Part shown: in pieces, positions 45,514 to 53,837 of the stretch
How positions within the stretch are numbered: position 1 is the first letter of the stretch
How the letters are laid out: the number at the start of each line of letters is the position of its first letter
Assembly: GCF_013607485.1 (NCBI RefSeq)
Contig: NZ_SCHP01000005.1
Location: forward strand, 1 to 64,000
Length of the DNA stretch: 64,000 bases
Reading direction: 5' to 3'
Source of the DNA: Bombilactobacillus bombi
GTDB lineage: Bacteria > Bacillota > Bacilli > Lactobacillales > Lactobacillaceae
The notes under the pieces: model-generated
Told to the model about the DNA's origin: nothing
Database searches by the model: none
The model's input: the letters and a program-made list of their open reading frames with translations, nothing else
Made by a program: the position numbers and the translations under genes

Positions 45514-45541
45514 AAAAAAGAAACGGGCCGTAATTGCCCCG
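45514..45541 (-). terminator. Terminator of the flavoprotein gene
   Basis: An imperfect GC-rich hairpin (CGGG.C / G.CCCG) followed on the minus strand by a T-rich run, 16-43 bases past the stop. Confidence 0.65.
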
Positions 45542-45556
45542 CTCCTATAATCTTGT

Positions 45557-47020
45557 TTATTTATTTAAATAATCAACTACACAGTCAGCTGAATGCTTAC
45601 CAGAATAGAATGAATAGCCAGCTTCAGTACCTGGCATATTAGGTCCGTAAGTATCACCAATCAAGTTACCTGCGGCGTCATTACCTGCAGCATACAGACC
45701 TGGAATTACGCTGCCATTAGTGTCTAAGACTTCATTGTTAGTATTAACCTTTAAGCCACCCATAGTACAAAAGGCACCCACACCTAATTCCATAGCATAA
45801 TAAGGAGCTTTGTTGACTTTCAGAATGTATTTAGCTTGCTTGCCAAAGTCAGCATCTTCGCCTTTATCTGCAAATTCATTATATTTTTGAACTGTAGCTG
45901 GTAAATTAGGAGCCTTAATTTTTTCAGCCAATTCTTCAATAGTATCTGCTTTATAAATATAAGGTAATCCCTTATCCAAGGCCTCATCAATATTTTTTTG
46001 CAAATCAGTTAACTTAGTTAAATCTGTGTGCCAAGTAGACATTGGCCGTTGTAAACCATTATTCATCAAATGATCAATTGCATTTTGATCTACGATACTA
46101 AAGGTTTTATTTTGTGTGAACAAGGCGTTACCAGCATAGGCAAAATTATCAACTACTTCTTCATTTACAAAACGATTCCCGCTCTCATTAACCCAGAGTA
46201 AAGATTGTTCAGCAGCGGTACCATTTAATTGAGAATACCGATAAACAAATGCCGGGGTGAGAGGATCTTTTAAGTAACCGCCAAAAAGCATAGCCATCCC
46301 CATCCGATATTTACGAGCACCGATATCCCAAGCCAATTTTAAGCCATCGCCAGTGTTTTTACCTGAGTTTACTGGTATTAAACGTTCACTGTCATAGCCA
46401 GTTTCATTGGCAATTAATTCTTTATTATTCAAATATCCGCCTGTAGCAATAATAACAGCTTTAGTCTGAACTTCTGTATTTGAATGATCAGCTTCACTTT
46501 CTAATACAACACCTGTTATTTTACCATCTGCATCTTTTTTCAAACTTTTAGCAGATACTGAAGTGATAATTTCAACACCTAAGTCTTTTACCTTTGGTTC
46601 TAAAACACCATGAATTACTTCTTTGCCTAAACCGACAAATAAGTGCCAAGTACGCTCCCCAGATCCTAGCGGCTTAACATCAATATATTTTGCGCCTAAG
46701 TCTCCTAACCAATCAATGATTTTTCCACTTTCAGCAACATATTGTTTCCAAGTAGTTACATCAGCTTCATAATGTGAATAATCAAGCTCTTCATTGATAA
46801 CATCTTCAGGATCAATATTTACGCCCTTTTCTTGTTGCAGCTTAGAATTTACTGCGAAAGCGCCTTCAATATATTCACCACTACCGCCAGTATGCCGGCC
46901 CTTTTCAACCAACAAAACTTTTTTCAAGCCACGGTGTGCTGCTTGATAAGCAGCAGTAAAACCTGCTGCACCAGCTCCAATAATCACTAAATCATAATTT
47001 GCTTCTTTAGTAATTGCCAT
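45557..47020 (-). CDS. FAD-dependent fumarate reductase-like flavoprotein
   Basis: 487 residues. An N-terminal FAD-binding site (DLVIIGAGAAGFTAAYQAAHRG, then VEKGRHTGGSG) and the fumarate reductase fold follow (VIIATGGYLNNKEL, VNSGKNTGDGLKLAWDIGA, GVGAFCTMGGLKVN, LYAAGNDAAGNLIGDTY). It lacks the FMN-binding domain, heme domain and signal peptide of flavocytochrome c. It is therefore likely a soluble reductase of fumarate or a related enoate, using reduced flavin or NADH as donor. Succinate or urocanate-type substrates are possible; unresolved. Confidence 0.87.
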   Translation of the reverse strand: MAITKEANYDLVIIGAGAAGFTAAYQAAHRGLKKVLLVEKGRHTGGSGEYIEGAFAVNSKLQQEKGVNIDPEDVINEELDYSHYEADVTTWKQYVAESGKIIDWLGDLGAKYIDVKPLGSGERTWHLFVGLGKEVIHGVLEPKVKDLGVEIITSVSAKSLKKDADGKITGVVLESEADHSNTEVQTKAVIIATGGYLNNKELIANETGYDSERLIPVNSGKNTGDGLKLAWDIGARKYRMGMAMLFGGYLKDPLTPAFVYRYSQLNGTAAEQSLLWVNESGNRFVNEEVVDNFAYAGNALFTQNKTFSIVDQNAIDHLMNNGLQRPMSTWHTDLTKLTDLQKNIDEALDKGLPYIYKADTIEELAEKIKAPNLPATVQKYNEFADKGEDADFGKQAKYILKVNKAPYYAMELGVGAFCTMGGLKVNTNNEVLDTNGSVIPGLYAAGNDAAGNLIGDTYGPNMPGTEAGYSFYSGKHSADCVVDYLNK

Positions 47021-47160
47021 GATAATTCTCCTTGATATTGTGAAATTATTAATAAATATTACAAAATTATTTTAGTATCACATATTGAGATTGTCAATTG
47101 CTAAAATAGCAATTTTAATTATACTTTACAGACTTTATATTAATCTAAAAAATCCAAAGA

Positions 47161-47209
47161 AACTCCCTATACATAGTTACTATTTTAACCAACTATGTTA
47201 TCAGGAGTT
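47161..47209 (-). terminator. Hairpin after the PfkB kinase gene
   Basis: AACTCC (47161-47166) pairs with GGAGTT (47204-47209) and, inside it, CATAGTT with AACTATG. A T-rich tail follows on the minus strand. It lies about 70 bases past the kinase stop. Confidence 0.6.
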
Positions 47210-47277
47210 AAATTGAGTTCTATTAGTTAAATGCACTTTTAATTTCACCAAGTAAAACAAATAAATTAATCAATCTA

Positions 47278-48225
47278 TTATAATTTTTTAAAAGTAACTG
47301 TTTTCATTACTTTCATAACATTATTTTGCTTAATGAATCCAGTTTTAGTTTCCATAGCATTGGCAGTACCAGCGGCTATTGCATATTTAATTATGTCTGG
47401 ATAATCAAAATTTTTATCTAGAGCATATAATAATCCACCAACTAGTGAATCACCTGATCCTTCAGTGTTTATAACTGGTACTTTAGCAAAATTAATATAG
47501 TAATAATTATTATGATGTTTAGTTACTGCTCCATCTCCTCCCAGAGATACAATTATATTATCTAAAGAATTAAACAAGGTATCTTCTAAATATTCTTTTA
47601 ATCTCTTAGGATTTGTAGTAACTTTTTGATTAAGCAACTCTGCAAGTTCTATTTCATTAGGTTTAATATAATCAGGTTGTTTTGATCCCCTTAAGACGTC
47701 TTTTAAAGCAGTGCCGGAAGTATCTAAAATAATTTTTATAGACGGATTTATAGCTCTAATAATTTCCATGATACTACTATAAAATTTTACCGGTAAATTA
47801 TTTGGGAAGCTACCATTGATAGAAACAACGTTTATTTTTTGTGAATTTATAATTAATCTTATTTTATCTAAAAGACGATCTAAATCGGATAGATTCATTT
47901 GTGTATTAGATTCGTTAATTTCTGTTTTTAATTTATCATTTTGAATAATAGTATAGCAATTACGCGTTTCACCAGCGATTTGAATAAAATCAGAAATGTA
48001 TTTATCATTCTTAGCTTCATTTAAAATATATTCACCATTTTGTCCTGCGAGAAAACCTGTTGCAATAGCTTTACTACCCAATTCAGACGCAACTCTTGCC
48101 GCGTTAATTCCTTTTCCACCTACCATTTTTTTTACTAAATGCACTCTATTCAAAGTTCCTACATGTAAGTGCTTTACACTGTATAAACGATCTACTGATG
48201 GATTAATTGTAATAGTTAATATCAT
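47278..48225 (-). CDS. PfkB-family sugar-phosphate kinase (1-phosphofructokinase/tagatose-6-phosphate kinase type)
   Basis: 315 residues. Family segments: LTITINPSVDRLY, GGKGINAARVASELG, YIKPNEIELAEL, IVSLGGDGA and the catalytic NTEGSGDSLVGGLLYAL. It phosphorylates a ketose phosphate, such as fructose 1-phosphate, tagatose 1- or 6-phosphate. It is co-transcribed after a DeoR regulator (13 bases apart) and diverges from a galactitol-type PTS operon, so the substrate is probably the PTS product. Which sugar is not resolved. Confidence 0.85.
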   Translation of the reverse strand: MILTITINPSVDRLYSVKHLHVGTLNRVHLVKKMVGGKGINAARVASELGSKAIATGFLAGQNGEYILNEAKNDKYISDFIQIAGETRNCYTIIQNDKLKTEINESNTQMNLSDLDRLLDKIRLIINSQKINVVSINGSFPNNLPVKFYSSIMEIIRAINPSIKIILDTSGTALKDVLRGSKQPDYIKPNEIELAELLNQKVTTNPKRLKEYLEDTLFNSLDNIIVSLGGDGAVTKHHNNYYYINFAKVPVINTEGSGDSLVGGLLYALDKNFDYPDIIKYAIAAGTANAMETKTGFIKQNNVMKVMKTVTFKKL

Positions 48226-48238
48226 TTAATCTTCTCCT

Positions 48239-48982
48239 CTAATGAATAATTTTTACATAGTGTGAATACTTTTTATAATCTATGTCATTAATGCCACTAT
48301 CTGTCACAAAAAAATCAAAATTAGATAAGTCTTGAAAAGTAATAATATCTGAATGATTAAGTTTTGTATGATCTGCAACAATAACTGATGTTTGTGCGTG
48401 ATCAAAGGCTATGTTCTGGATATTACCTTCGCTCATCATACTAGTAGTTACATGATTATTATTAATACCGTTAGTAGAACAAATCGCAAAATCCAAATTC
48501 AATCCTTTAAACATCGATTCGGCTTTTTTTCCTAAAAATTCTTCAGTATTGCGATGTAATTCACCGCCTGTTAGAAATATACGACAATCGCTATTAATAA
48601 GTTCCGTAAATGCAGGTAGACTATTTGTTACAAAAGTTGCCTTTTTCTTAGATAAATAAGGAACGGCTAAAAGAATGGTTGTCCCAGCTCCTAAATAAAC
48701 TGTTGAATTATCAGGAATTAGTGTTGCCAAATGTTGAGCAATTTCCTTTTTTTCTGTAATATTACGTTTTAATTTTTCATTTGTGGAAAATTCAATCTGT
48801 TTATTACTTTGGGCTCCTCCATATATTCTTGTTAATTTACCATCATTTTCTAATTTCTTTAAATCACGTCTTATAGTCATCGACGAAACTTGTAAAGCTT
48901 TAGCAATGTCATTAGTAGACATAAAACCAGATTGGTCAACTAAAGCATGTATCTTACTTAGACGCTCTTCTTGTAATCCCAT
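48239..48982 (-). CDS. DeoR-family regulator of the PTS locus
   Basis: 247 residues. The N-terminal helix-turn-helix (LSKIHALVDQSGFMSTNDIAKALQVSSMTIRRDLKKLENDGKL) is followed by the sugar-phosphate-sensing domain (YLGAGTTILLAVPYL, FVTNSLPAFTEL, DFAICSTNGI, VIVADHTKL). It is divergent from the PTS genes. Two direct repeats TTTGTTN4-TATGGTT in the gap are its likely sites. The effector is expected to be a phosphosugar of the pathway. Confidence 0.9.
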   Translation of the reverse strand: MGLQEERLSKIHALVDQSGFMSTNDIAKALQVSSMTIRRDLKKLENDGKLTRIYGGAQSNKQIEFSTNEKLKRNITEKKEIAQHLATLIPDNSTVYLGAGTTILLAVPYLSKKKATFVTNSLPAFTELINSDCRIFLTGGELHRNTEEFLGKKAESMFKGLNLDFAICSTNGINNNHVTTSMMSEGNIQNIAFDHAQTSVIVADHTKLNHSDIITFQDLSNFDFFVTDSGINDIDYKKYSHYVKIIH

Positions 48983-49004
48983 TTTATCACTTCTTTTATT
49001 AATA

Positions 49005-49084
49005 TTTGTTACTTATGGTTTAAATTATAACAAAGATAAACATTTTAAGATATATTTTGTTTAACTTTGTTTACATATGGTTGA
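49005..49084. promoter_or_regulatory. Direct-repeat operators of the DeoR regulator
   Basis: TTTGTTACTTATGGTTTA (49005-49022) recurs as TTTGTTTACATATGGTTGA (49066-49084) with one indel. The second copy overlaps the PTS -35; the first lies near the deoR start. DeoR proteins typically bind such repeats. Confidence 0.6.
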
Positions 49085-49108
49085 CATTGTTATAAATAAT
49101 GCTATACT
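49081..49108 (+). promoter_or_regulatory. Promoter of the PTS operon
   Basis: TTGACA (49081-49086) and TATACT (49103-49108), 16 bases apart, 31 bases before the EIIA ATG. Confidence 0.8.
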
Positions 49109-49138
49109 GTAATCGTATCCAAAGAAAGGAGGGAAATT

Positions 49139-49606
49139 ATGGAAAACAATATGTTTCAACCAAATTTGATAGATTTATCAATTGATGTTAATGAAGAGCT
49201 ACAATTATTTGATTTAATAGGGAGCCGTGTAATTGAATCAAAATTTGCAAAATTGGGGTACATATCTAATTTAGCAAAACGCGAACTATCATATCCAACT
49301 GGATTAAAATTTAAAAACATTTCTTTAGCATTACCACATGTAGATAGTTTATATATCGAAAAACCATTTATATATATTGCCAGAACTCGGCATCCTTTGT
49401 CACTTAGGCAAATGGGTGATTCTATTGAAATGGACGCCAGCAATTTTTTGTTTTTAGGAATTAAAGATAGTAAAAAGCAACCCGAACTTTTAGCAAATAT
49501 TATGGCGGCTTTTCAAGATGACATATTTGCTAATAAATTTTTATGCACTAATAACGAAAATGCCATGTATAAATTGGTAAAGAAAAAAATTTTAGGAGAA
49601 AAATAA
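49139..49606 (+). CDS. PTS EIIA component (galactitol/fructose type)
   Basis: 155 residues of the EIIA-2 family. The phosphorylated residue is His67 in ISLALPHVDS. It accepts phosphate from HPr and passes it to EIIB. AGGAGGG stands before the ATG. Its stop overlaps the EIIB ATG by one base (TAATG), so the components are co-translated. Confidence 0.9.
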   Translation: MENNMFQPNLIDLSIDVNEELQLFDLIGSRVIESKFAKLGYISNLAKRELSYPTGLKFKNISLALPHVDSLYIEKPFIYIARTRHPLSLRQMGDSIEMDASNFLFLGIKDSKKQPELLANIMAAFQDDIFANKFLCTNNENAMYKLVKKKILGEK

Positions 49607-49923
49607 TGAAAACAATTCTTGTTTGTTGTGGTTCAGGTGTGGCAACGAGTCCTCAAGTAGCTAATAAAATCAACGACTATTTAAATGATAAAGATTTAAG
49701 TGATAAAGCCAAGGCAACACCAAAACCTATAGAAACTGCTAAATCAACAATAGAAAATGATCCTAGCATTATTATCTACGTTGGTATTGCTCCTGCTGAT
49801 GATGAATTGCAAGAAGTATTAGACGACCATAACGTAGTAGGAATGGTAGGTTTACCTTGGCTAACAGGTATGGGGCAAGATGAAGCTAACCAAAAAGTTG
49901 CTAATATTGTTATCAAAGCTTAA
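49606..49923 (+). CDS. PTS EIIB component (galactitol GatB type)
   Basis: 105 residues. The phosphocysteine is Cys8 in ILVCCGSGVATS, the GatB-like P-loop. Protein partners are EIIA before it and EIIC after it. Confidence 0.92.
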   Translation: MKTILVCCGSGVATSPQVANKINDYLNDKDLSDKAKATPKPIETAKSTIENDPSIIIYVGIAPADDELQEVLDDHNVVGMVGLPWLTGMGQDEANQKVANIVIKA

Positions 49924-49959
49924 TATATCCATTCCTTAAACAAGTTGAGGTGATTAATT

Positions 49960-51324
49960 ATGGATTGGAATTCAATTGTACAAGCAATTTTAGGAGTTGG
50001 TGCCCAAGTATTGATTCCTATTTTAATTATTATTTTAGGCTTAATATTTGGCATGAAACCATCAAAAGCATTTTTGTCTGGGTTATACCTTGGTACTGGA
50101 TTTATTGGAATGTCCATGGCAATAAATCAACTAACCCAAACAGTTAGTCCAGCGGCCAAATCTCTAGCAAAATATACAGGTATAAATTTGCCTGCTGTGG
50201 ACTTTGGATGGACAGGTGCAGCAGCAATTACTTGGGGCTGGACCTTAGCATTTGTTTTCTTTCTTGTTGAAATTGTAATTAACTTAATTATGCTTTTAAC
50301 TAAATTAACAGATACTATGAATGCAGATATGTGGAACGTCTGGGGTATTGCATTAACAGCATATATGGTCTATCAAATTTCAGGAAGTCTAATTTGGGGA
50401 TTCATATGTGGGGGCATTCAGGTAATTATTTGTTTGAAATTAGGGGATATGTGGAGTAAAGAAATAGCTGATATGTTGGGATATGAAGGTGTTACTGTTA
50501 CTCACATTGAAGCATTTACAGCTATATTGATGTTCCCAGTCAATAAATTAATGGATTATATTCCACTTTTTAATAGAGAATGGGATGCTTCAGCTCTTAA
50601 GCGTAAAATAGGTGTCTTAAGTGAACCAGTTGTAATGGGAGCTATTATTGGTTTGATACTAGCGCTAGCTGGACGATATAACATAGGAGACGCCCTTAAC
50701 CTTTCAGTCACTGTTGGAGCTGTTATGGCTATTTTCCCAGTAATGGCTAAGTTTTTTATGGATGCTTTAACACCCTTTGGTTCTACCATGAGTGATTTTA
50801 TGAAAAAACATGTCAAAAATAGAACCTTTGTAATTGGATTAGATTGGCCTATTTTAGGACAAAGTACTGAATTATGGGTAACAATGGTATTAATGATTCC
50901 TATTTCAATAATTTTTGCTGCTATTCTTCCTGGAAATACGATCTTACCTATTGCTGGTGTAATCAATTATTGTATTGGCGTCGGAGGTCTTTTACTAACA
51001 GGTGGGAATTTACTAAGAATGTTAGTATTAGGAATTATCTATGAACCATTGTTCTTATATGGAGCTTCTTATTTTGCAAATATTTTTACAAAATTAGCCA
51101 AAGAATCTAAAGCTATTAAAGTGCCTCAAGGATCTCAGGTTTCCTGGAGTTCTATAGAAGCTCCTGATTTAAGATTCCTAATGGCTTGGGCAGGCAAGGG
51201 CAACATCTTAGCTATTGGTGGATTAGTTGTACTATTGGTACTCTTTTTCCTTCTTTATCGTTACTTTAAGAAAAATCCAATACCTTCAATAAAGTATAAA
51301 CATCCAACTACTGAAAAAAATTAA
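49960..51324 (+). CDS. PTS EIIC component (galactitol GatC type)
   Basis: 454 residues, about 10-12 membrane helices. GatC-family segments include VPILIIILGLIFGMKPSKAF-like sequence at the start, GYEGVTVTHIEAFTA, PVVMGAIIGLILALAG and TPFGSTMSDFMKKH. It transports and phosphorylates a sugar or polyol. It is followed at once by a tiny membrane-protein gene and an aldolase. The family is firm, the substrate open. Confidence 0.9.
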   Translation: MDWNSIVQAILGVGAQVLIPILIIILGLIFGMKPSKAFLSGLYLGTGFIGMSMAINQLTQTVSPAAKSLAKYTGINLPAVDFGWTGAAAITWGWTLAFVFFLVEIVINLIMLLTKLTDTMNADMWNVWGIALTAYMVYQISGSLIWGFICGGIQVIICLKLGDMWSKEIADMLGYEGVTVTHIEAFTAILMFPVNKLMDYIPLFNREWDASALKRKIGVLSEPVVMGAIIGLILALAGRYNIGDALNLSVTVGAVMAIFPVMAKFFMDALTPFGSTMSDFMKKHVKNRTFVIGLDWPILGQSTELWVTMVLMIPISIIFAAILPGNTILPIAGVINYCIGVGGLLLTGGNLLRMLVLGIIYEPLFLYGASYFANIFTKLAKESKAIKVPQGSQVSWSSIEAPDLRFLMAWAGKGNILAIGGLVVLLVLFFLLYRYFKKNPIPSIKYKHPTTEKN

Positions 51325-51338
51325 AGAGGTTACTAATA

Positions 51339-51509
51339 ATGAATAGTAAAACAAGATGGACTTTTATTGCATTTATAACTTTTGCTATATTCATTATTGC
51401 AATTATTAGTAAATGGTATTGGTTAAATATTTTTGTAATTATATTAGGACTTCTTATTGATCGAAAAGGAACATCTGTTTTATTTCCCAATAATAAAAAA
51501 AGAAAATAG
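51339..51509 (+). CDS. 56-residue membrane protein in the PTS operon
   Basis: This gene is too short for usual ORF cut-offs. The ATG at 51339 follows AGAGGT at 8 bases and lies 14 bases after the EIIC stop. The product has two closely spaced hydrophobic segments (about 8-23 and 28-41) and a basic tail (DRK, then KKRK). It sits between EIIC and the aldolase in an otherwise tight operon, so it may be an accessory of the transporter. I do not recognise a family. Confidence 0.65.
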   Translation: MNSKTRWTFIAFITFAIFIIAIISKWYWLNIFVIILGLLIDRKGTSVLFPNNKKRK

Positions 51510-51538
51510 ACAAAAATTAGGAGGTATTTAAATTTATT

Positions 51539-52309
51539 ATGAAATTTCCAGCAGGACGCATTCCATTTGAATATGAAAGAGAAGATCTAGCAAAAGTAGT
51601 TCGTGAAGTAATGGAAAGACGTGATACTAATATTGTTGGTGGCAACATTAGTATCAAAGTTCAAGATGAAACGGGCAATAATTATTATGTAATGACTCCT
51701 ACTATGATGTCAGAAGCATATTTAGGACATTTAACAGCTGATCAAATTTTAGTAATTGAACCTCATACTCGCAAAGTTATCTCAGGAAATGGTAAAGTTA
51801 CACGAGAGATTAACATGCATGAAGCAATTTACGATGCTAATCCAGACATTAAATGTGTATTTCACTCTCATGCTGATCGAGCTATGTTTTGGGCAACAAG
51901 TGGTTTAAACATGCCTAATGTTACCGAAGCCACACAGAAATTAAAAGAAATCAAAACTCTAGATTGGCATCCAATGTGTACTGAAGAATTAGCACAATAT
52001 GTTGCAGATGAAATTAAAAAATTAGGAGATAAAGCTTTACGTAATGGCTTTTTACTGAATTCTCATGGCACCTTATTCACATCAGGCGGAAAAGATATGG
52101 ACCCATTGACTGCTCTGCATAAGTCTTTAGCCGACGTTGATATTACTGAATATAATGCACAAGTAGCCTATGATCAAACCGTTTTCCAAAAAATTGGTAT
52201 TTTAGATGGTTATTACTCTGAAGATACTAAGATTGGTACTTTAGAAGATGTTAGAGAAGGGAAAGCACTCTATAATCATAAAACTTCCCAAAATAAAAAA
52301 GGTGACTAA
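51539..52309 (+). CDS. Class II aldolase (AraD/FucA/RhaD family)
   Basis: 256 residues. Zinc-binding set typical of the family: Glu95 (NMHEAIYDA), His109 and His111 (VFHSHAD) and His176 (NSHGTLF), with VGGNISIKV and MTPTMMSEA. Relatives cleave L-fuculose or L-rhamnulose 1-phosphate, or epimerise ribulose phosphate; the closest would give DHAP plus an aldehyde. The ATG is 13 bases from TAGGAGGT, rather far. It is the last gene of the PTS operon, so it most likely cleaves the PTS product or its kinase product. Confidence 0.88.
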   Translation: MKFPAGRIPFEYEREDLAKVVREVMERRDTNIVGGNISIKVQDETGNNYYVMTPTMMSEAYLGHLTADQILVIEPHTRKVISGNGKVTREINMHEAIYDANPDIKCVFHSHADRAMFWATSGLNMPNVTEATQKLKEIKTLDWHPMCTEELAQYVADEIKKLGDKALRNGFLLNSHGTLFTSGGKDMDPLTALHKSLADVDITEYNAQVAYDQTVFQKIGILDGYYSEDTKIGTLEDVREGKALYNHKTSQNKKGD

Positions 52310-52397
52310 CCAATATAATCACCTTCTAAAAAACTTATACAATAAGACCATATACTATTTTTTATAAAAATACAACATCTAGATAAGTTATACGCAT

Positions 52398-52434
52398 AAT
52401 ATTGTCCGGAATTTTAAAAATTCCGGACAATATT
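52398..52434. terminator. Perfect 37-base palindrome between convergent genes
   Basis: Two 18-base arms (AATATTGTCCGGAATTTT and its complement) surround one base. It lies between the aldolase and purine-permease genes and probably terminates both, though neither side has a clear T run. Confidence 0.65.
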
Positions 52435-52487
52435 TGTGTAATTAAGGAACTTTTATAAATTAATACTGTACATGTGCCTTAATTCCA

Positions 52488-53837
52488 TTATTCATCTTGC
52501 AAATTGACTTTATTTCTCATTATTTGTGGCTGCCAATTCAAGACAAGATTTAAAATGATTGCTGCTAAAGCTGCAATCGTAATCGGGGACTTTAAAAAGT
52601 ATTGCAAAAATTGTGGTGCCTGATTAATAATCTTGGCTGGTATCAATACCAAAGCAAAAGTTAAGACCATAGGAATACCAATAATATAAATTTGATTACC
52701 ATCAGCTTTCGGAATAGATTTAAGGCCATTAAGCATGATAATAATACATATAATTGAAAAAATACCACCAATTACCGCACTTGGTATCGCTGCTAAAAAG
52801 GCGGATAATTTACCAACAAATCCTAATATAATAAACCAAAATCCTACTGCTAAAAACACTTTCCGACTTGCAACACCAGTAATCGACACTACACCTGCAT
52901 TGGTAGAATAACCCGTCATCGGTGTACTTCCTAATAAAGCGGCGATTAAACAGCTAAGTCCTTCACCGATAAGTCCACGATCCCATTGCTTTTTAGTAAT
53001 TTTTGATGCTGTAACACTGCTCATAGCAAACCACGTACCCATTGTTTCAGTAGTTAACACAATGTAAATAATAACAAAAGTTAAGATGGCACTTGCTGAA
53101 AAATTAATACCATAATGTAAAATTGTAAAATGTGGCCAAGAAAACCACGCTGCATTTTGAATACTCTTCCAACTAAACAAGTGCATACTAGCAGCAGTTA
53201 AGGTTCCGACAAACATGGCAATGACAATCGAGCTTGCTTTTAAAAACTTTTGCAAACGTGCAAAATAATTACTCAATATGATTACTAATAGAAGAGCGAA
53301 CATGGTAATTCCAGCTAAAATCATATTTTGATTCACATTGCCTGAAGCTTGAAATATATTATCGTTGAGTGCTGAAGGCAATAATGAAAGTCCTACACAA
53401 GCAATAATAGTGCCGCCAACGATAGGTGGAACTAATTTATTAACAATTTTTTGATAGATTCCACTAACTCCCAAAGCCACTAATAATAATGCTCCGACAA
53501 CACAAGCTCCAATTACTGTCGCCATTCCTCCATGAGCGCCGCCATTAGCTAAATAAACGCCCACTACTGCTCCCACAGGTACATACGATGGTCCTTGTGA
53601 CATCGGCATTTTCATCAACAAGCCTGTTTGAATTAAAGTCCCTATTCCACAGGCCAGAAATGCCACCTGCAAAAATCCTGTTTTTTGGACGGTTCCCATT
53701 GATAATAATCCAGCAATAATTAAAGGCGGAACGTACACATCCATCGCTAAAACATGTTGTAAACCTAATAAACCTGATTCTAAAAGTGGCAAATTGTCTT
53801 CGGGACCATAAATCAAATCATTATTTGTGGTTTTCAC
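52488..53837 (-). CDS. Xanthine/uracil (NCS2) permease
   Basis: 449 residues, about 12-14 membrane helices. NCS2 features: GLQHVLAMDVYVPPLIIAGL, SQGPSYVPVGAVVG, GEGLSCLIAALLGSTPMTGYSTNAGVVSITGVASR. It imports purine bases, probably xanthine or guanine, with protons. The start is a GTG at 53837 with GGAG upstream. It overlaps the guanine deaminase stop by 17 bases, so the two are co-translated, linking uptake with guanine breakdown. Confidence 0.9.
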   Translation of the reverse strand: MKTTNNDLIYGPEDNLPLLESGLLGLQHVLAMDVYVPPLIIAGLLSMGTVQKTGFLQVAFLACGIGTLIQTGLLMKMPMSQGPSYVPVGAVVGVYLANGGAHGGMATVIGACVVGALLLVALGVSGIYQKIVNKLVPPIVGGTIIACVGLSLLPSALNDNIFQASGNVNQNMILAGITMFALLLVIILSNYFARLQKFLKASSIVIAMFVGTLTAASMHLFSWKSIQNAAWFSWPHFTILHYGINFSASAILTFVIIYIVLTTETMGTWFAMSSVTASKITKKQWDRGLIGEGLSCLIAALLGSTPMTGYSTNAGVVSITGVASRKVFLAVGFWFIILGFVGKLSAFLAAIPSAVIGGIFSIICIIIMLNGLKSIPKADGNQIYIIGIPMVLTFALVLIPAKIINQAPQFLQYFLKSPITIAALAAIILNLVLNWQPQIMRNKVNLQDE

